A stretch of 36,553 nucleotides of DNA from Porphyromonas sp. oral taxon 278 str. W7784 (GTDB taxonomy: Bacteria; Bacteroidota; Bacteroidia; Bacteroidales; Porphyromonadaceae): NCBI RefSeq assembly GCF_000467855.2, contig NZ_KI259230.1:204495-241047 (forward strand). The letters are read 5' to 3'. Every line of letters begins with the position of its first letter. The first letter of the stretch is position 1. Positions 17,344-25,011 of this stretch are shown here, piece by piece. Both the position numbers and the translations under genes were made by a program. The notes below the pieces were generated by a model, which was not told where the DNA came from, searched no databases, and worked only from the letters and a program-made list of their open reading frames with translations.

Positions 17344-17396
17344 AAATACTAAGCCCCACCGCAAGCTCAGAGCTTGCCGTGGGGCTTAGTATTTTT
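17344..17396. terminator. Long bidirectional terminator between convergent genes
   Basis: A perfect 16-bp stem, AAATACTAAGCCCCAC (17344-17359) with GTGGGGCTTAGTATTT (17379-17394), continues past one C-C mismatch into GCAAGCT/AGCTTGC with a 3-nt loop. A T run follows on the plus strand. It ends the bat-PAP2 transcript and may also serve the O-methyltransferase operon from the other side. A second, imperfect hairpin lies at 17433-17467 next to the O-methyltransferase stop. Confidence 0.92.
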
Positions 17397-17478
17397 ATTA
17401 ATGAGAGTGTCCGTTTCTCCTACCCTCTGGCAGGCCTCCTTACCTATCCGGGAGTAGGGAAGAGGCCGAATAGCTATG

Positions 17479-18123
17479 CTACTTCTTGTAGATCAAGCTC
17501 AGTCCGTCTCTGAGGGGGAGGATGAGATTCTCTACCCGAGGGTCACGCTGTACGTGCTCGTTGAAGGCTAGGATACTCTTCGTCTGTGGGTCAGTGGGCG
17601 TAGGCTCTTCGATGACCTTCCCATCCCAGAGGGTATTATCTGCCAGGATAAGTGCACCTGAGGGTAGGTGCGGGACGATCAGCTCGTAATAGTCGAGGTA
17701 CTCCCGCTTGTTGGCATCGATATAGACGAGGTCGAAGGTATGCTCCTCTAGGAGCTTCGGTAGGATCTCTAGTGCATCTCCTAGGTAGAGATGCACCCGA
17801 TCGGCATAGGGCGCTCCGTCAAGGAATTCGTGGATGAAGTCCTCCATCTCATCATCTGATTCGATGGTGTGCACCTCGCCTCCTTCACCTAGGACTTCGG
17901 CAAGGCAATGCGCAGCGTAGCCCGTATACGTACCGATCTCCAGCGCACGGCGAGCCCGAGTGAGCCGACAGAGCATCTGCAGGAGATTGCCCTGCAGGTG
18001 CCCTGAGAGCATGCGGGCTCTCAGGAGGCGAACGTGCGCTTCACGCCAGAGACGCTCCCGGATAGGGCTCTCTGGGCTTGTATGGCGAAGGATATATTCC
18101 TCGAGGCGATCGGACTCAGTCAT
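17479..18123 (-). CDS. SAM-dependent O-methyltransferase, family 3
   Basis: The 214-residue cytoplasmic class I methyltransferase is of the small-molecule O-methyltransferase (catechol/caffeoyl-CoA-like) family. SAM-binding motif I is ALEIGTYTGYAAHCLAE (about 60-76). The acidic motif HTIESDDE follows, then the metal-linked region FDLVYIDANKREYLDYYE and ILADNTLWDGKV. The metal-binding Asp and Asn residues appear to be present. The frame runs upstream to 18171 inside ispH, but MTESDRLEEYIL is the family-like start, seven bases after the ispH stop. The natural substrate cannot be told from sequence. Confidence 0.9.
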   Translation of the reverse strand: MTESDRLEEYILRHTSPESPIRERLWREAHVRLLRARMLSGHLQGNLLQMLCRLTRARRALEIGTYTGYAAHCLAEVLGEGGEVHTIESDDEMEDFIHEFLDGAPYADRVHLYLGDALEILPKLLEEHTFDLVYIDANKREYLDYYELIVPHLPSGALILADNTLWDGKVIEEPTPTDPQTKSILAFNEHVQRDPRVENLILPLRDGLSLIYKK

Positions 18124-18130
18124 CGCTACG

Positions 18131-19030
18131 TTAGGCTTCGTCTGCTTCCTCGGGCATGCCGAGGAGCTCACGGATGCGAGAGGCTATCTGCTCCATCTGC
18201 CAGCGAGGGGTCGAAGTGGCTCCGCAGATACCGATGGTCTTGGGCAGTGGGCTAAGCATCTCGGGGAGGACTTCCTCGGGCGAGGAGACGAAGATGCTTC
18301 GCTCGTTGCCCTTCTGGCAGTAGCCGAAGAGCACCTTCCCGTTCGAGCTCTTTGCCCCAGCGACGAAGAAGGTGAGTTCGTGCTGTGCAGAGAACTCCTG
18401 GATGTGAGGCATACGGTTGGATACCTGCCTACATATCGAGTCTTGGAACTCAAAGGGAGCGTCCCCGACCATGCGGCTCTGTAGCGTGTCGATGAGCTCA
18501 TGAAAGCCTGTGAGCGACTGCGTCGTCTGGGAGAAGAGGGCGATCGGGCGGGAGAAGTCGATCTGCTCGATATCCTCACGGCTCTGCACGATGATCGCTT
18601 TGCCCTCGGTCTGACCTACGAGGCCGTTGACTTCGGCGTGCCCTTTCTTGCCGTAGATGACGATCTGTCCTCCCTTAGGGTCGAGCTCGGCGAACTTACG
18701 ACGAACCTTCTTCTGTAGGGCTAGGACGACGGGACAGGTGGCGTCGACGAGTTCGATACCTCGCTCCTTGGCCATCTGGTAGATGGCAGGTGCTTCGCCG
18801 TGGGCTCGGAAGAGGACACGCTTGCCCTGGAGCTGGCTGAAGGTCTCGTAGTTGATCGTCTGCATGCCCTTGGCTTCGAGGCGGTCCACCTCTTGGTTGT
18901 TGTGGACGATGTCGCCGAGGCAGTAGAGTTCTTTATTGTCTTTGGCCAGCTCTTCCTCGGCGTGCTTGACGGCATTGATCACACCGAAGCAGAAGCCGGA
19001 CTGCTGGTCTATTTCTATCTTGGGATACAT
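18131..19030 (-). CDS. ispH: 4-hydroxy-3-methylbut-2-enyl diphosphate reductase (IspH/LytB)
   Basis: This is the last enzyme of the MEP isoprenoid pathway. It reduces HMBPP to IPP and DMAPP with a 4Fe-4S cluster. The 299 residues contain the three cluster cysteines, in GFCFGVINAV, DATCPVV and DSICRQVSNR. They also contain the substrate histidines in RAHGEAP and GKKGHAEVNG, the SQTTQS motif and the C-terminal ICGATSTPRW. The start ATG at 19030 gives the family N-terminus (MYPKIEIDQQSGFCFG); a longer frame to 19102 is less likely. It lies 28 bp after cmk, an arrangement common in Bacteroidetes. Confidence 0.96.
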   Translation of the reverse strand: MYPKIEIDQQSGFCFGVINAVKHAEEELAKDNKELYCLGDIVHNNQEVDRLEAKGMQTINYETFSQLQGKRVLFRAHGEAPAIYQMAKERGIELVDATCPVVLALQKKVRRKFAELDPKGGQIVIYGKKGHAEVNGLVGQTEGKAIIVQSREDIEQIDFSRPIALFSQTTQSLTGFHELIDTLQSRMVGDAPFEFQDSICRQVSNRMPHIQEFSAQHELTFFVAGAKSSNGKVLFGYCQKGNERSIFVSSPEEVLPEMLSPLPKTIGICGATSTPRWQMEQIASRIRELLGMPEEADEA

Positions 19031-19058
19031 GGGGATGAGAAGGAGGGAATACGGGGAG

Positions 19059-19754
19059 CTAATCCTGGGTAGCTCGCTCGAAGTAGGAGCGAAGGAGCGC
19101 ATCTTGCTCGGCGATCGTCAGGTGCGAATTGTCCAAGACGATGGCATCCTCAGCTTGTCTTAGCGGGGCAACCTCTCGGTGCGTGTCGATGTAGTCACGC
19201 TGGCTGAGGTTCTCAAGGACGTCCTCGAGCGAACTAGTCTCATCGCCCTTGCTACGTAGCTCTGCTAGGCGACGCTCCGCACGGATCTTGGGGTCAGCGG
19301 TGACGAAGATCTTGAGCTCGGCCTGCGGGAAGACCGCCGTGCCTATATCTCGGCCATCCATGACGACGCCACCACCTTCGCCGAAGGCTTGCTGCTGGCG
19401 GGTGAGGAACTCACGCACGAAGCCAAGCGCTGCGATCGGGCTGACACTCCCGGCGACTTCCATCGTGCGGATCGCCTGCTCGACGTTCTCACCATTGAGG
19501 TAGAGCTCGGGCGTAGCATGTTCGTGCGCCTTATGGAAGCTCAGCGATACTTCGCTGAGGGCTTCACGTAGCTTATCTTCCTGGATCTTCCCGTCTTGGA
19601 TGAAGCCCTTACGCAGGGCGAAGAGGGTGACACCGCGGTACATCGCACCGGTGTCGATGTAGATATAGTCGATCTCTTTGGCTAGGGCACGGGCCATGGA
19701 GCTCTTGCCACAGGAGCTGTAGCCGTCGATGGCTACGATGATCTTCTTGGTCAT
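19059..19754 (-). CDS. cmk: Cytidylate kinase
   Basis: Phosphorylates CMP and dCMP for RNA and DNA precursor supply. The 231 residues show the P-loop GYSSCGKSS (about 11-19), [12 protein letters not shown], the [13 protein letters not shown] motif of CMP kinases, the RAERR region and a C-terminal helix. The ATG at 19754 ([11 protein letters not shown]) was chosen; the frame continues upstream to 19853 without family resemblance. A promoter-like TATCTTTG lies about 160 bp upstream, so the leader is long. It is the first gene of the cmk-ispH-methyltransferase operon. Confidence 0.96.
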   Translation of the reverse strand: MTKKIIVAIDGYSSCGKSSMARALAKEIDYIYIDTGAMYRGVTLFALRKGFIQDGKIQEDKLREALSEVSLSFHKAHEHATPELYLNGENVEQAIRTMEVAGSVSPIAALGFVREFLTRQQQAFGEGGGVVMDGRDIGTAVFPQAELKIFVTADPKIRAERRLAELRSKGDETSSLEDVLENLSQRDYIDTHREVAPLRQAEDAIVLDNSHLTIAEQDALLRSYFERATQD

Positions 19755-19915
19755 GGAGGCTAGTATCCGTTTATATACTTTGGAGCGTGAGGGAGGGTGA
19801 TGAGGAGCGGATGCTTCTTGGGGGAGGCTTTCTCCCACTGTATATCCCAACAAGGAGTCCTAAGCTAAGGTTTTCCTCTGCCTTTGGGCGGGGAATCATC
19901 ACCGTGGAGCGAGGA

Positions 19916-19923
19916 CAAAGATA
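19916..19923 (-). promoter_or_regulatory. Predicted -7 promoter element for the cmk operon
   Basis: On the minus strand this reads TATCTTTG, an exact TAnnTTTG match. It would give a leader of about 155 nt before the cmk ATG at 19754. No convincing -33 element is seen. The leader (19755-19908) contains no known riboswitch signature that I can recognise. Confidence 0.45.
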
Positions 19924-19999
19924 GTCATATCTGTGGGGACAGAAGGGCGGGACGTACTCGTAGAAAGGGCGGGCTTCGGGGAAGGCCTTGGGAAGGGCG

Positions 20000-20097
20000 A
20001 AAAAGAAACCTACTGTGGGTCGTCGAAGCGACCTACGGTAGGTCGGTGAGGCGACCCACAGTAGGTTTTTTCGGCGACCTACCGTAGGTTTCTTTTT
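20000..20097. repeat. Four-unit palindromic array, site B (ACCTACnGTAGGT family)
   Basis: Four units lie at 20006-20022, 20029-20045, 20052-20068 and 20075-20091, exactly 23 bp apart. Unit 1 (AAACCTACTGTGGGTCG) is the perfect 17-bp reverse complement of unit 3 (CGACCCACAGTAGGTTT). Unit 2 (CGACCTACGGTAGGTCG) is complementary to unit 4 over 15 bp. The array is bounded by a perfect 14-bp inverted repeat (20000-20013 with 20084-20097). It fills the middle of the 460-bp divergent gap between cmk and the amidotransferase gene. It is related in layout and sequence to the array at 589-670. Confidence 0.88.
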
Positions 20098-20183
20098 GCC
20101 TCTTGGGGCGGGCGGAGAAAGCGGGGTAGGGGAAGGGGCGTGACGCCTTGCCCTTGGCTTGAGCTTTTTCCCCGCTGAATAGC

Positions 20184-20191
20184 TATATTTG
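20184..20191 (+). promoter_or_regulatory. Predicted -7 promoter element for the amidotransferase-holB pair
   Basis: TATATTTG matches the TAnnTTTG consensus, with a TTG (20159-20161) about 22 bp upstream as a possible -33 box. Transcription would start near 20198, only a few bases before the first possible start codons (TTG 20206, GTG 20215). This supports a short leader and a non-ATG start. Confidence 0.55.
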
Positions 20192-20214
20192 CTCCGCTCT
20201 AATCCTTGTCCGCC

Positions 20215-20823
20215 GTGCATATCCTAGTCGTAGATCATAGAGACTCCTTCGTCTACAATGTCGTCGAGATCCTTCGCCGACTGCCTCAGCTGACCTTCGA
20301 GGTGGTCGCCGAAGAGGAGCTGCGTGTGGAAGCGCTCCCTCGCTACGACGGACTCATCCTCTCACCCGGGCCGGGCATCCCAGCCGAATATCCCCGCACA
20401 AGGGAAGCGATCCGCTACGCCGTAGAGCACGCCTTGCCTGTCCTGGGCATCTGCCTTGGACACCAAGCGCTGGCGGAGTTCTTCGGCGGCGAACTTGTTC
20501 AGCTTCCCCGCCCCCTTCACGGGCACGCCTCACGCTTCGTCGGGATCGACCCCGAGGACGAAGTGGTGGGCACGATCCCCGAGGGGAGTACCATCGGGCG
20601 CTACCACAGCTGGGCGGTGAAGCCTGCCTCCCTGCCTGAGAGCCTCATCGTGACGGGCTGGAGCCGGGACTCTGGGGAGGCGGAAGTGATCATGTCGCTT
20701 CACCATCGCACCAGGCCCATCTGGTCGGTGCAGTTCCACCCCGAGAGCATGATCACCTTCGGCGGAGAGCGCTACCTTGAGGGCTTCCTCGAGGCAGTCC
20801 GTCGGCGTAGCCTTCATCCCTAA
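20215..20823 (+). CDS. Class I glutamine amidotransferase of the TrpG/PabA type
   Basis: This is the glutaminase subunit that feeds ammonia to anthranilate or aminodeoxychorismate synthase. From the GTG at 20215 the protein is 202 residues and starts in family fashion (MHILVVDHRDSFVYNVVEIL). The catalytic triad is visible: Cys80 in GICLGHQ, and His175 and Glu177 in QFHPES. LSPGPGIP is the oxyanion region, and GRYHSW matches TrpG/PabA. A TTG at 20206 would add three residues; there is no ATG near. No trpE, pabB or other trp or folate gene is next to it, so anthranilate versus p-aminobenzoate synthesis cannot be decided. holB follows after 20 bp. Confidence 0.87.
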   Translation: MHILVVDHRDSFVYNVVEILRRLPQLTFEVVAEEELRVEALPRYDGLILSPGPGIPAEYPRTREAIRYAVEHALPVLGICLGHQALAEFFGGELVQLPRPLHGHASRFVGIDPEDEVVGTIPEGSTIGRYHSWAVKPASLPESLIVTGWSRDSGEAEVIMSLHHRTRPIWSVQFHPESMITFGGERYLEGFLEAVRRRSLHP

Positions 20824-20843
20824 GCTTTTCATCCCACAGCACT

Positions 20844-21992
20844 ATGTATTTCAGAGACCTCATTGGCCAAGAGAAGATCAAGGCGCAGCTCATCCGCTCG
20901 GCACGGGCGGGGCAAGTGCCGCATGCCCAGCTATTCGTCGGCAGGGACGGCGAAGGGGCGCTGGGCCTAGCCTATGCTTACGCCCGCTACCTCAACTGCC
21001 AAGAGCGGGGCGAAGACGATGCCTGCGGGCATTGCCCTTCGTGTCGGCGCTTCGACGAAGTGGGCGACCCCGACCTCTCGTTCCTCTTCCCGATCGTCAA
21101 CGCTTCGGGCAAGAACCTCTGCGAAGACCATCTCGAGGACTGGCGACGCTTCCTCCAGTTCGGGCCCTACGCCCGCTACGACGAATGGCTCTCGCTCGTC
21201 GGGGGTGACGGGAAGAAGGCTTCGATCTTCGCCCGAGAAGGCGAGCCCCTTCAGCAGAAGATGGCCTTCCACCGCTCGGGTCGAGGCTACCGCATCCTCT
21301 TCGTCTGGCTCCCCGAGCGCATGCAGGAGGTGCTGGGCAATAAGCTCCTCAAGCTCGTCGAGGAGCCTCCCGAACACACCGTCATCCTCATGGTCACCGA
21401 TGAGGAGCAAGGCGTGCTCTCGACCCTGCGCAGTCGCATGCAGACGCTTCGCCTCACTCGCCTTCCCGAGGGGGAGATCGAAGCGGCTCTTCGCTCTGAG
21501 CCCACTGACTACGCCGAGGCCGACGCCCTCTACGCCGCCCACCTCTCCGAGGGCAACTATCGGCGGGCGCTCGACCTCTACCAAGGCAAGGCAGCCGAGC
21601 TCGGCGAGGAATTTGTCTTCCTCCAGCGGGTGCTCCGTGCCACGGTCAACGCTCAGCCTCTGGAGATGAAGGCTCTGGCAGAAGACCTCTCACGGCTGAC
21701 CAAGGAGGAGCAGTCGAGCATCCTGGAGTACCTGGGGCGGATGTTCCGGGAGTTTTACCTCTTCAACCTTGAGCTCCCTGAGATCAATTACCTGACGACG
21801 CGCGAAGAGGGGATCGCCCGCTACCTTCGCTCGTGCATTACGGGTCAGAACGTCCGCCAGGTGGAAGCCGAGTTGGACGAAGCTCGCCGTCATTTGGCGC
21901 AGAATGTGCAGTCGAAGATGGTATTTTTTGACCTGCTTCTACGCCTGACTTCCACCCTTGCGCCGAGCTACAAACAGGCGGGTGTAAGGTAG
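20844..21992 (+). CDS. holB: DNA polymerase III delta' subunit of the clamp loader
   Basis: This is a clamp-loader subunit, 382 residues. It starts MYFRDLIGQEKIKAQL, has a degenerate P-loop (GRDGEGALGLA, no Lys) as expected for the non-hydrolysing delta' subunit, and a zinc-type cysteine set (Cys52, Cys61, Cys64, Cys67 in CGHCPSC). The sensor-like region VLGNKLLKLVEEPPEHTVILMVT replaces the usual LLKTLEEPP. The long insertion between the zinc module and the sensor region (about residues 75-155) is typical of Bacteroidetes homologues. The 3' end runs into a long intergenic palindrome array rather than another gene. Confidence 0.9.
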   Translation: MYFRDLIGQEKIKAQLIRSARAGQVPHAQLFVGRDGEGALGLAYAYARYLNCQERGEDDACGHCPSCRRFDEVGDPDLSFLFPIVNASGKNLCEDHLEDWRRFLQFGPYARYDEWLSLVGGDGKKASIFAREGEPLQQKMAFHRSGRGYRILFVWLPERMQEVLGNKLLKLVEEPPEHTVILMVTDEEQGVLSTLRSRMQTLRLTRLPEGEIEAALRSEPTDYAEADALYAAHLSEGNYRRALDLYQGKAAELGEEFVFLQRVLRATVNAQPLEMKALAEDLSRLTKEEQSSILEYLGRMFREFYLFNLELPEINYLTTREEGIARYLRSCITGQNVRQVEAELDEARRHLAQNVQSKMVFFDLLLRLTSTLAPSYKQAGVR

Positions 21993-22036
21993 CTTTCTTG
22001 CCCACTTTCTAATTCCCTCTTTCCTAGTCTTTTAAG

Positions 22037-22341
22037 TTTCCTTGCGGAAGGCGTGAAATTTCCTTCCGCAAGGAAATAAATTTTCTTCCGCAAGAAAAAA
22101 AATTTCCTTGCGGAAGAAAAAATATTTTCGTGCGCACGAAAATTTATTTTTGTGCGCATAGAAATTTTTCTGCGTGCGCACGGAAATTTTTTGCCCTTCG
22201 GAAGGAAGCGTTTTTTCCTTCCGAAGGGCGCTCTTTTTTCCTTCGAAGGGAAAGGAACTTTCCTACCCAGGAAGAAAGATTTTCCAGCGCTGGAAAATTT
22301 TCCGCCTTCCGAAGTGCGATTCCTTTTCTTGCGGAAGGAAA
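22037..22341. repeat. Dense array of short palindromic words in A/T tracts
   Basis: About fourteen GC-rich palindromic or paired words are separated by A/T runs. CCTTGCGGAAGG (22040-22051) pairs with CCTTCCGCAAGG (22062-22073), extended to 15 bp by flanks. CTTCCGCAAG (22085-22094) pairs with CTTGCGGAAG (22107-22116). ATTTTCGTGCGCACGAAAAT (22124-22143) is a 20-bp perfect palindrome. GCCCTTCGGAAGGAA (22193-22207) pairs with TTCCTTCCGAAGGGC (22215-22229). CCTTCGAAGG (22240-22249) is palindromic, and ATTTTCCAGCGCTGGAAAAT (22279-22298) is another 20-bp perfect palindrome. The first word recurs near 22327-22341. Reading frames through it give Phe/Lys-rich nonsense, so I see no gene here. It is most of the 487-bp gap after holB. 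Confidence 0.9.
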
Positions 22342-22395
22342 AATATGTTTGAGCGGAAGGAGCTTCCCCTTCGAGCTGAGGCGGACAGAAACGAA

Positions 22396-22440
22396 AAGCC
22401 CCTCGCCTAGCTACAGCTGCGCTAGGCGAGGGGCTTGTTT
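22396..22440. terminator. Bidirectional terminator between holB and the lipoprotein operon
   Basis: A perfect 15-bp stem, AAGCCCCTCGCCTAG (22396-22410) with CTAGGCGAGGGGCTT (22422-22436), is followed by GTTT on the plus strand and by TTTTCGTTT on the minus strand. It probably ends the nine-gene minus-strand operon, whose last stop is at 22480, and any plus-strand transcript from holB. Confidence 0.9.
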
Positions 22441-22479
22441 GTGGGGAAATATCCAGCGGTGAGGCTGGAGGCGAAGGGG

Positions 22480-23427
22480 CTAGTCCTTGCGGTAAGGAGC
22501 GACGATCTTGAAGCCCCGACCTCGGAGTACGACTTGGCGATCTCGGACTTCCTCGACGTAGACGGTGTATTCGCCCTCACGCTTGAGGGGATGCTCCTTG
22601 TAGAAGATGCTGGCGTCGAGCCACTGGATCTGGACCTTGCGGGCTTCGCCGACTACCGGTGTGGCGATCTCGGGGGTGAGAGTGAGCACACGGTTGACCT
22701 GCGCCTCGGGTGTCAGACCCTTCTTCGTGCGCAGGACGGGGATGGCGCTCTCGCTGAAGCGAACATATTGCCCCTTGAGGCGAACCATCGCTCGGCAGGG
22801 GAAGAGTTGGCTCAGTTGGCGGGAATTGGTCATGTAGACGCCGAAGCGGTCGGCCGTCCCGCTACAGCGGACCTTGACGAGGATCTCCTTCGTCGTCTTG
22901 CGGTCCTCGCTCGTGGCGATCAGCTTGATGTCTCCTTCGTACTTGGCCTTGATCTTGACCAGACCCGTCTCGGCTTGCCAGACGATGTCGGCGGCCTGCT
23001 CGGGGTCTTCGACCTTGAGGCTCGCCCGTGCTCCTCCGCCCGAGAGGCTGAGCGTCTGCACGTCGTCGCCGGGGCGGAGCGTCACGACGTCTTCATTCGA
23101 AGCGAAGGGCGGGGGGACGACCTTCACCCGCACTCGACGAACTTCGTCGTGCGAGCGGAGCGTCAGGGAGGTCTCGCCGTAGAGAAGCCCCGAGACACGG
23201 AGCGTATCTCGGCTGATGCTCGAGGAAGCGATGCGGGCGTCTTCGATGGTGGCGGCGTACTTGCCGTCGCCCCCCTTCAGTAGGATCATGCGTGTCTCGG
23301 ACTGGGTGAGCTGAAGCTCCTTGGCATCCTCTTCACCGAGACGGATCGGGAGGATGGGGCGGTCGCTCTCCTTGCGACAAGAGGCGACGACGAGGACGAG
23401 GCTGAGGAGGAATAGTATCTTTTTCAT
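22480..23427 (-). CDS. Lipoprotein with two internal Ig-like repeats
   Basis: The 315-residue protein has an SPII signal (MKKILFLLSLVLVVASC, lipid Cys17). I do not recognise a named family. Two stretches of about 70 residues look like tandem copies, roughly residues 38-105 and 117-187. Each has a GG..G or GGG turn, an A.I.D or A.L.V.D strand, a G..YEG/LYGE turn and an end in VRVKV or ILVKV; this suggests bacterial Ig-like (BIG2-type) domains. A different beta-rich C-terminal half follows. It is the last gene of the import operon, seven bases after the FN3 protein gene. It is probably a periplasmic or surface accessory protein. Confidence 0.78.
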   Translation of the reverse strand: MKKILFLLSLVLVVASCRKESDRPILPIRLGEEDAKELQLTQSETRMILLKGGDGKYAATIEDARIASSSISRDTLRVSGLLYGETSLTLRSHDEVRRVRVKVVPPPFASNEDVVTLRPGDDVQTLSLSGGGARASLKVEDPEQAADIVWQAETGLVKIKAKYEGDIKLIATSEDRKTTKEILVKVRCSGTADRFGVYMTNSRQLSQLFPCRAMVRLKGQYVRFSESAIPVLRTKKGLTPEAQVNRVLTLTPEIATPVVGEARKVQIQWLDASIFYKEHPLKREGEYTVYVEEVRDRQVVLRGRGFKIVAPYRKD

Positions 23428-23434
23428 CGGGGCT

Positions 23435-24982
23435 TTACTTGACTGTGACGAGGTACTCCAGCTCCCAAGTTCGCTCGGGAGCCTCTACGATCTGGACACG
23501 GAGGCTGTGCTCTCCCGTGGAGGGGAAGACGAGGATACGCCCCTCGGGTTCGGTGAGGACGTCGTCGATATAATAGAGGCACTTGGCCTGGGGATTCTGG
23601 AGCTCCATGTAGTGCAGGGGCAGACGCTGGGGACAGGAGCCGTCTTCAGCGATCCAGTAGAGGAAGGGGATCTGCCCGCCTGGGAATTCCCCCAGCCCTT
23701 GCGTCTCGAGGGTGAGCGGGAGCGAGTACTCGGAGTACACGCCATCGGCAAGGGCTCTGAGGCGCACCGTGTAAGTGTAGCCGGGCTCAAGCCCCTCGAG
23801 GAAGAAGGAGGTCTTCTCCGTGGAGAGCGTCTTCGTGCTAAGGATGCTCTTCCCCCGCTTCTGCACGAGCTCGAGCTCGTAGGTAGCGCCCTGCAGTTCG
23901 CTAGAGGTCCAGGTGAGGTTGCACTCGCGCTGGAGGTAGGGCTGGGGAAGGCGTGTCGGAGGAGCGAGGACGTTGGGCTTAGGCTTCTGAGGCTCGTCTT
24001 CCCCTTCGGCACCCTTGATCACGGTCATGGATAGGTCGTCGAACTCCAGCAGGTAATTGGCGATGTCGCTCTCGTTGCGTGGGAAGACCAGTTCGAAGGT
24101 CATCTTCTCGGCGTTTTCGGGCGCTTCGACGACCATGTACTTCTCCCTCCAGGTCTTCATCTCACTTCCTTTCAGGTCCATGCCGATGAGCTGATTGAAG
24201 AAGCCGTCCTGAGCGTGCTCCTTCCCAGCTTCACGGGTATCTACCCAGGACTTCCCAGCGGGAGCAAGTTCCTTCCCCCCTAGCATGAGTGCCTTGCCCG
24301 CCTTGGGGATCCAGGTGATCCTTACGACAGCTAGCTTGGCTGCTAGGCGGTTGGCTCCTCCGTCGGACTTGGGGAGGTTGCCCCGGTACCAGTAGGAGAC
24401 GAGGTACTTGGCCTTCTGTCGTACGGGCAGGGGATCAGGGTAGGTGTATATCTGGTGGTCGACGCTGAAGTAGCCCGAGATCCTCATCGCCGCCTGCCCG
24501 CCATGCGCTTCGCTGAAGGTGCGGGCAAACTGGTTGCTCGACGTCGTGCTGTGCGACGGATAGAGCCACCAGCCTGTGGGGCGAGCCTTCTCAAAGGACT
24601 GTAGGGCCTTGAGGTAGGCGACATAGGCATCGACGTAGGCTTTGAAGCGGGCGATCTGCTCTTCCGTGTAGGTGATACCATGCTCGTCTCCGTACTCTAT
24701 GATCTTCTCGTAGATACCGCCCTCCTTCTCTTCCTCGTCCTCATAGAAGACATCGTCCGGTGTCCTCGGGATACATTCCTCGGGGTAATCACTTGGGCGA
24801 TCGGGTTTGGGAGGAAGGGCAGTAGCAGCAGGATCCTCGAGGCCTCCATTAGGCAGGATGCTTGCCCCTACCGTCTCGGGTCGAGTCGCAGGTCTATTGC
24901 GATTTACTTGCCCCCAGAGCTGGGTGGATCCTAGGAGGAGCACCAGAGCTAGGGTAGCGTGTCTGAGTCTATTCTGTTTCAT
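23435..24982 (-). CDS. Secreted protein with jelly-roll-like and fibronectin III domains
   Basis: The 515 residues comprise a signal peptide (ending LWGQ, SPI type), a short Pro-rich part starting ILPNGGLEDP, a helical segment (about 95-130) and a beta domain with GWWLYPSHST, AHGGQAAMRISGYF and YLLEFDDLSMTV. This beta domain resembles carbohydrate-binding-like jelly rolls of Bacteroidetes surface proteins. A fibronectin III domain follows at about 340-430 (NLTWTSSELQGATYELELV, LEGLEPGYTYTVRLRAL), then a small C-terminal domain. No catalytic motif was seen. No standard type IX sorting domain is obvious at the C-terminus. The gene sits 29 bp after the DUF4856 lipoprotein gene. Likely role: surface binding in the import locus (inference). 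Confidence 0.78.
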   Translation of the reverse strand: MKQNRLRHATLALVLLLGSTQLWGQVNRNRPATRPETVGASILPNGGLEDPAATALPPKPDRPSDYPEECIPRTPDDVFYEDEEEKEGGIYEKIIEYGDEHGITYTEEQIARFKAYVDAYVAYLKALQSFEKARPTGWWLYPSHSTTSSNQFARTFSEAHGGQAAMRISGYFSVDHQIYTYPDPLPVRQKAKYLVSYWYRGNLPKSDGGANRLAAKLAVVRITWIPKAGKALMLGGKELAPAGKSWVDTREAGKEHAQDGFFNQLIGMDLKGSEMKTWREKYMVVEAPENAEKMTFELVFPRNESDIANYLLEFDDLSMTVIKGAEGEDEPQKPKPNVLAPPTRLPQPYLQRECNLTWTSSELQGATYELELVQKRGKSILSTKTLSTEKTSFFLEGLEPGYTYTVRLRALADGVYSEYSLPLTLETQGLGEFPGGQIPFLYWIAEDGSCPQRLPLHYMELQNPQAKCLYYIDDVLTEPEGRILVFPSTGEHSLRVQIVEAPERTWELEYLVTVK

Positions 24983-25011
24983 TGTCTCGTATATCTAGGG
25001 GGAAGGAGAGT

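Noticed and set aside
22130-22462. Overlapping open frames encoding Phe/Arg/Lys-rich peptides after holB
   Set aside because: They are translations of the palindromic array and the terminator; the same peptide pattern appears in several frames, with no start context or family resemblance.
22435-23283. 282-residue plus-strand open frame over the last lipoprotein gene
   Set aside because: The minus-strand frame has a lipobox signal and operon spacing; the plus-strand frame is acidic and has no export signal or family match.
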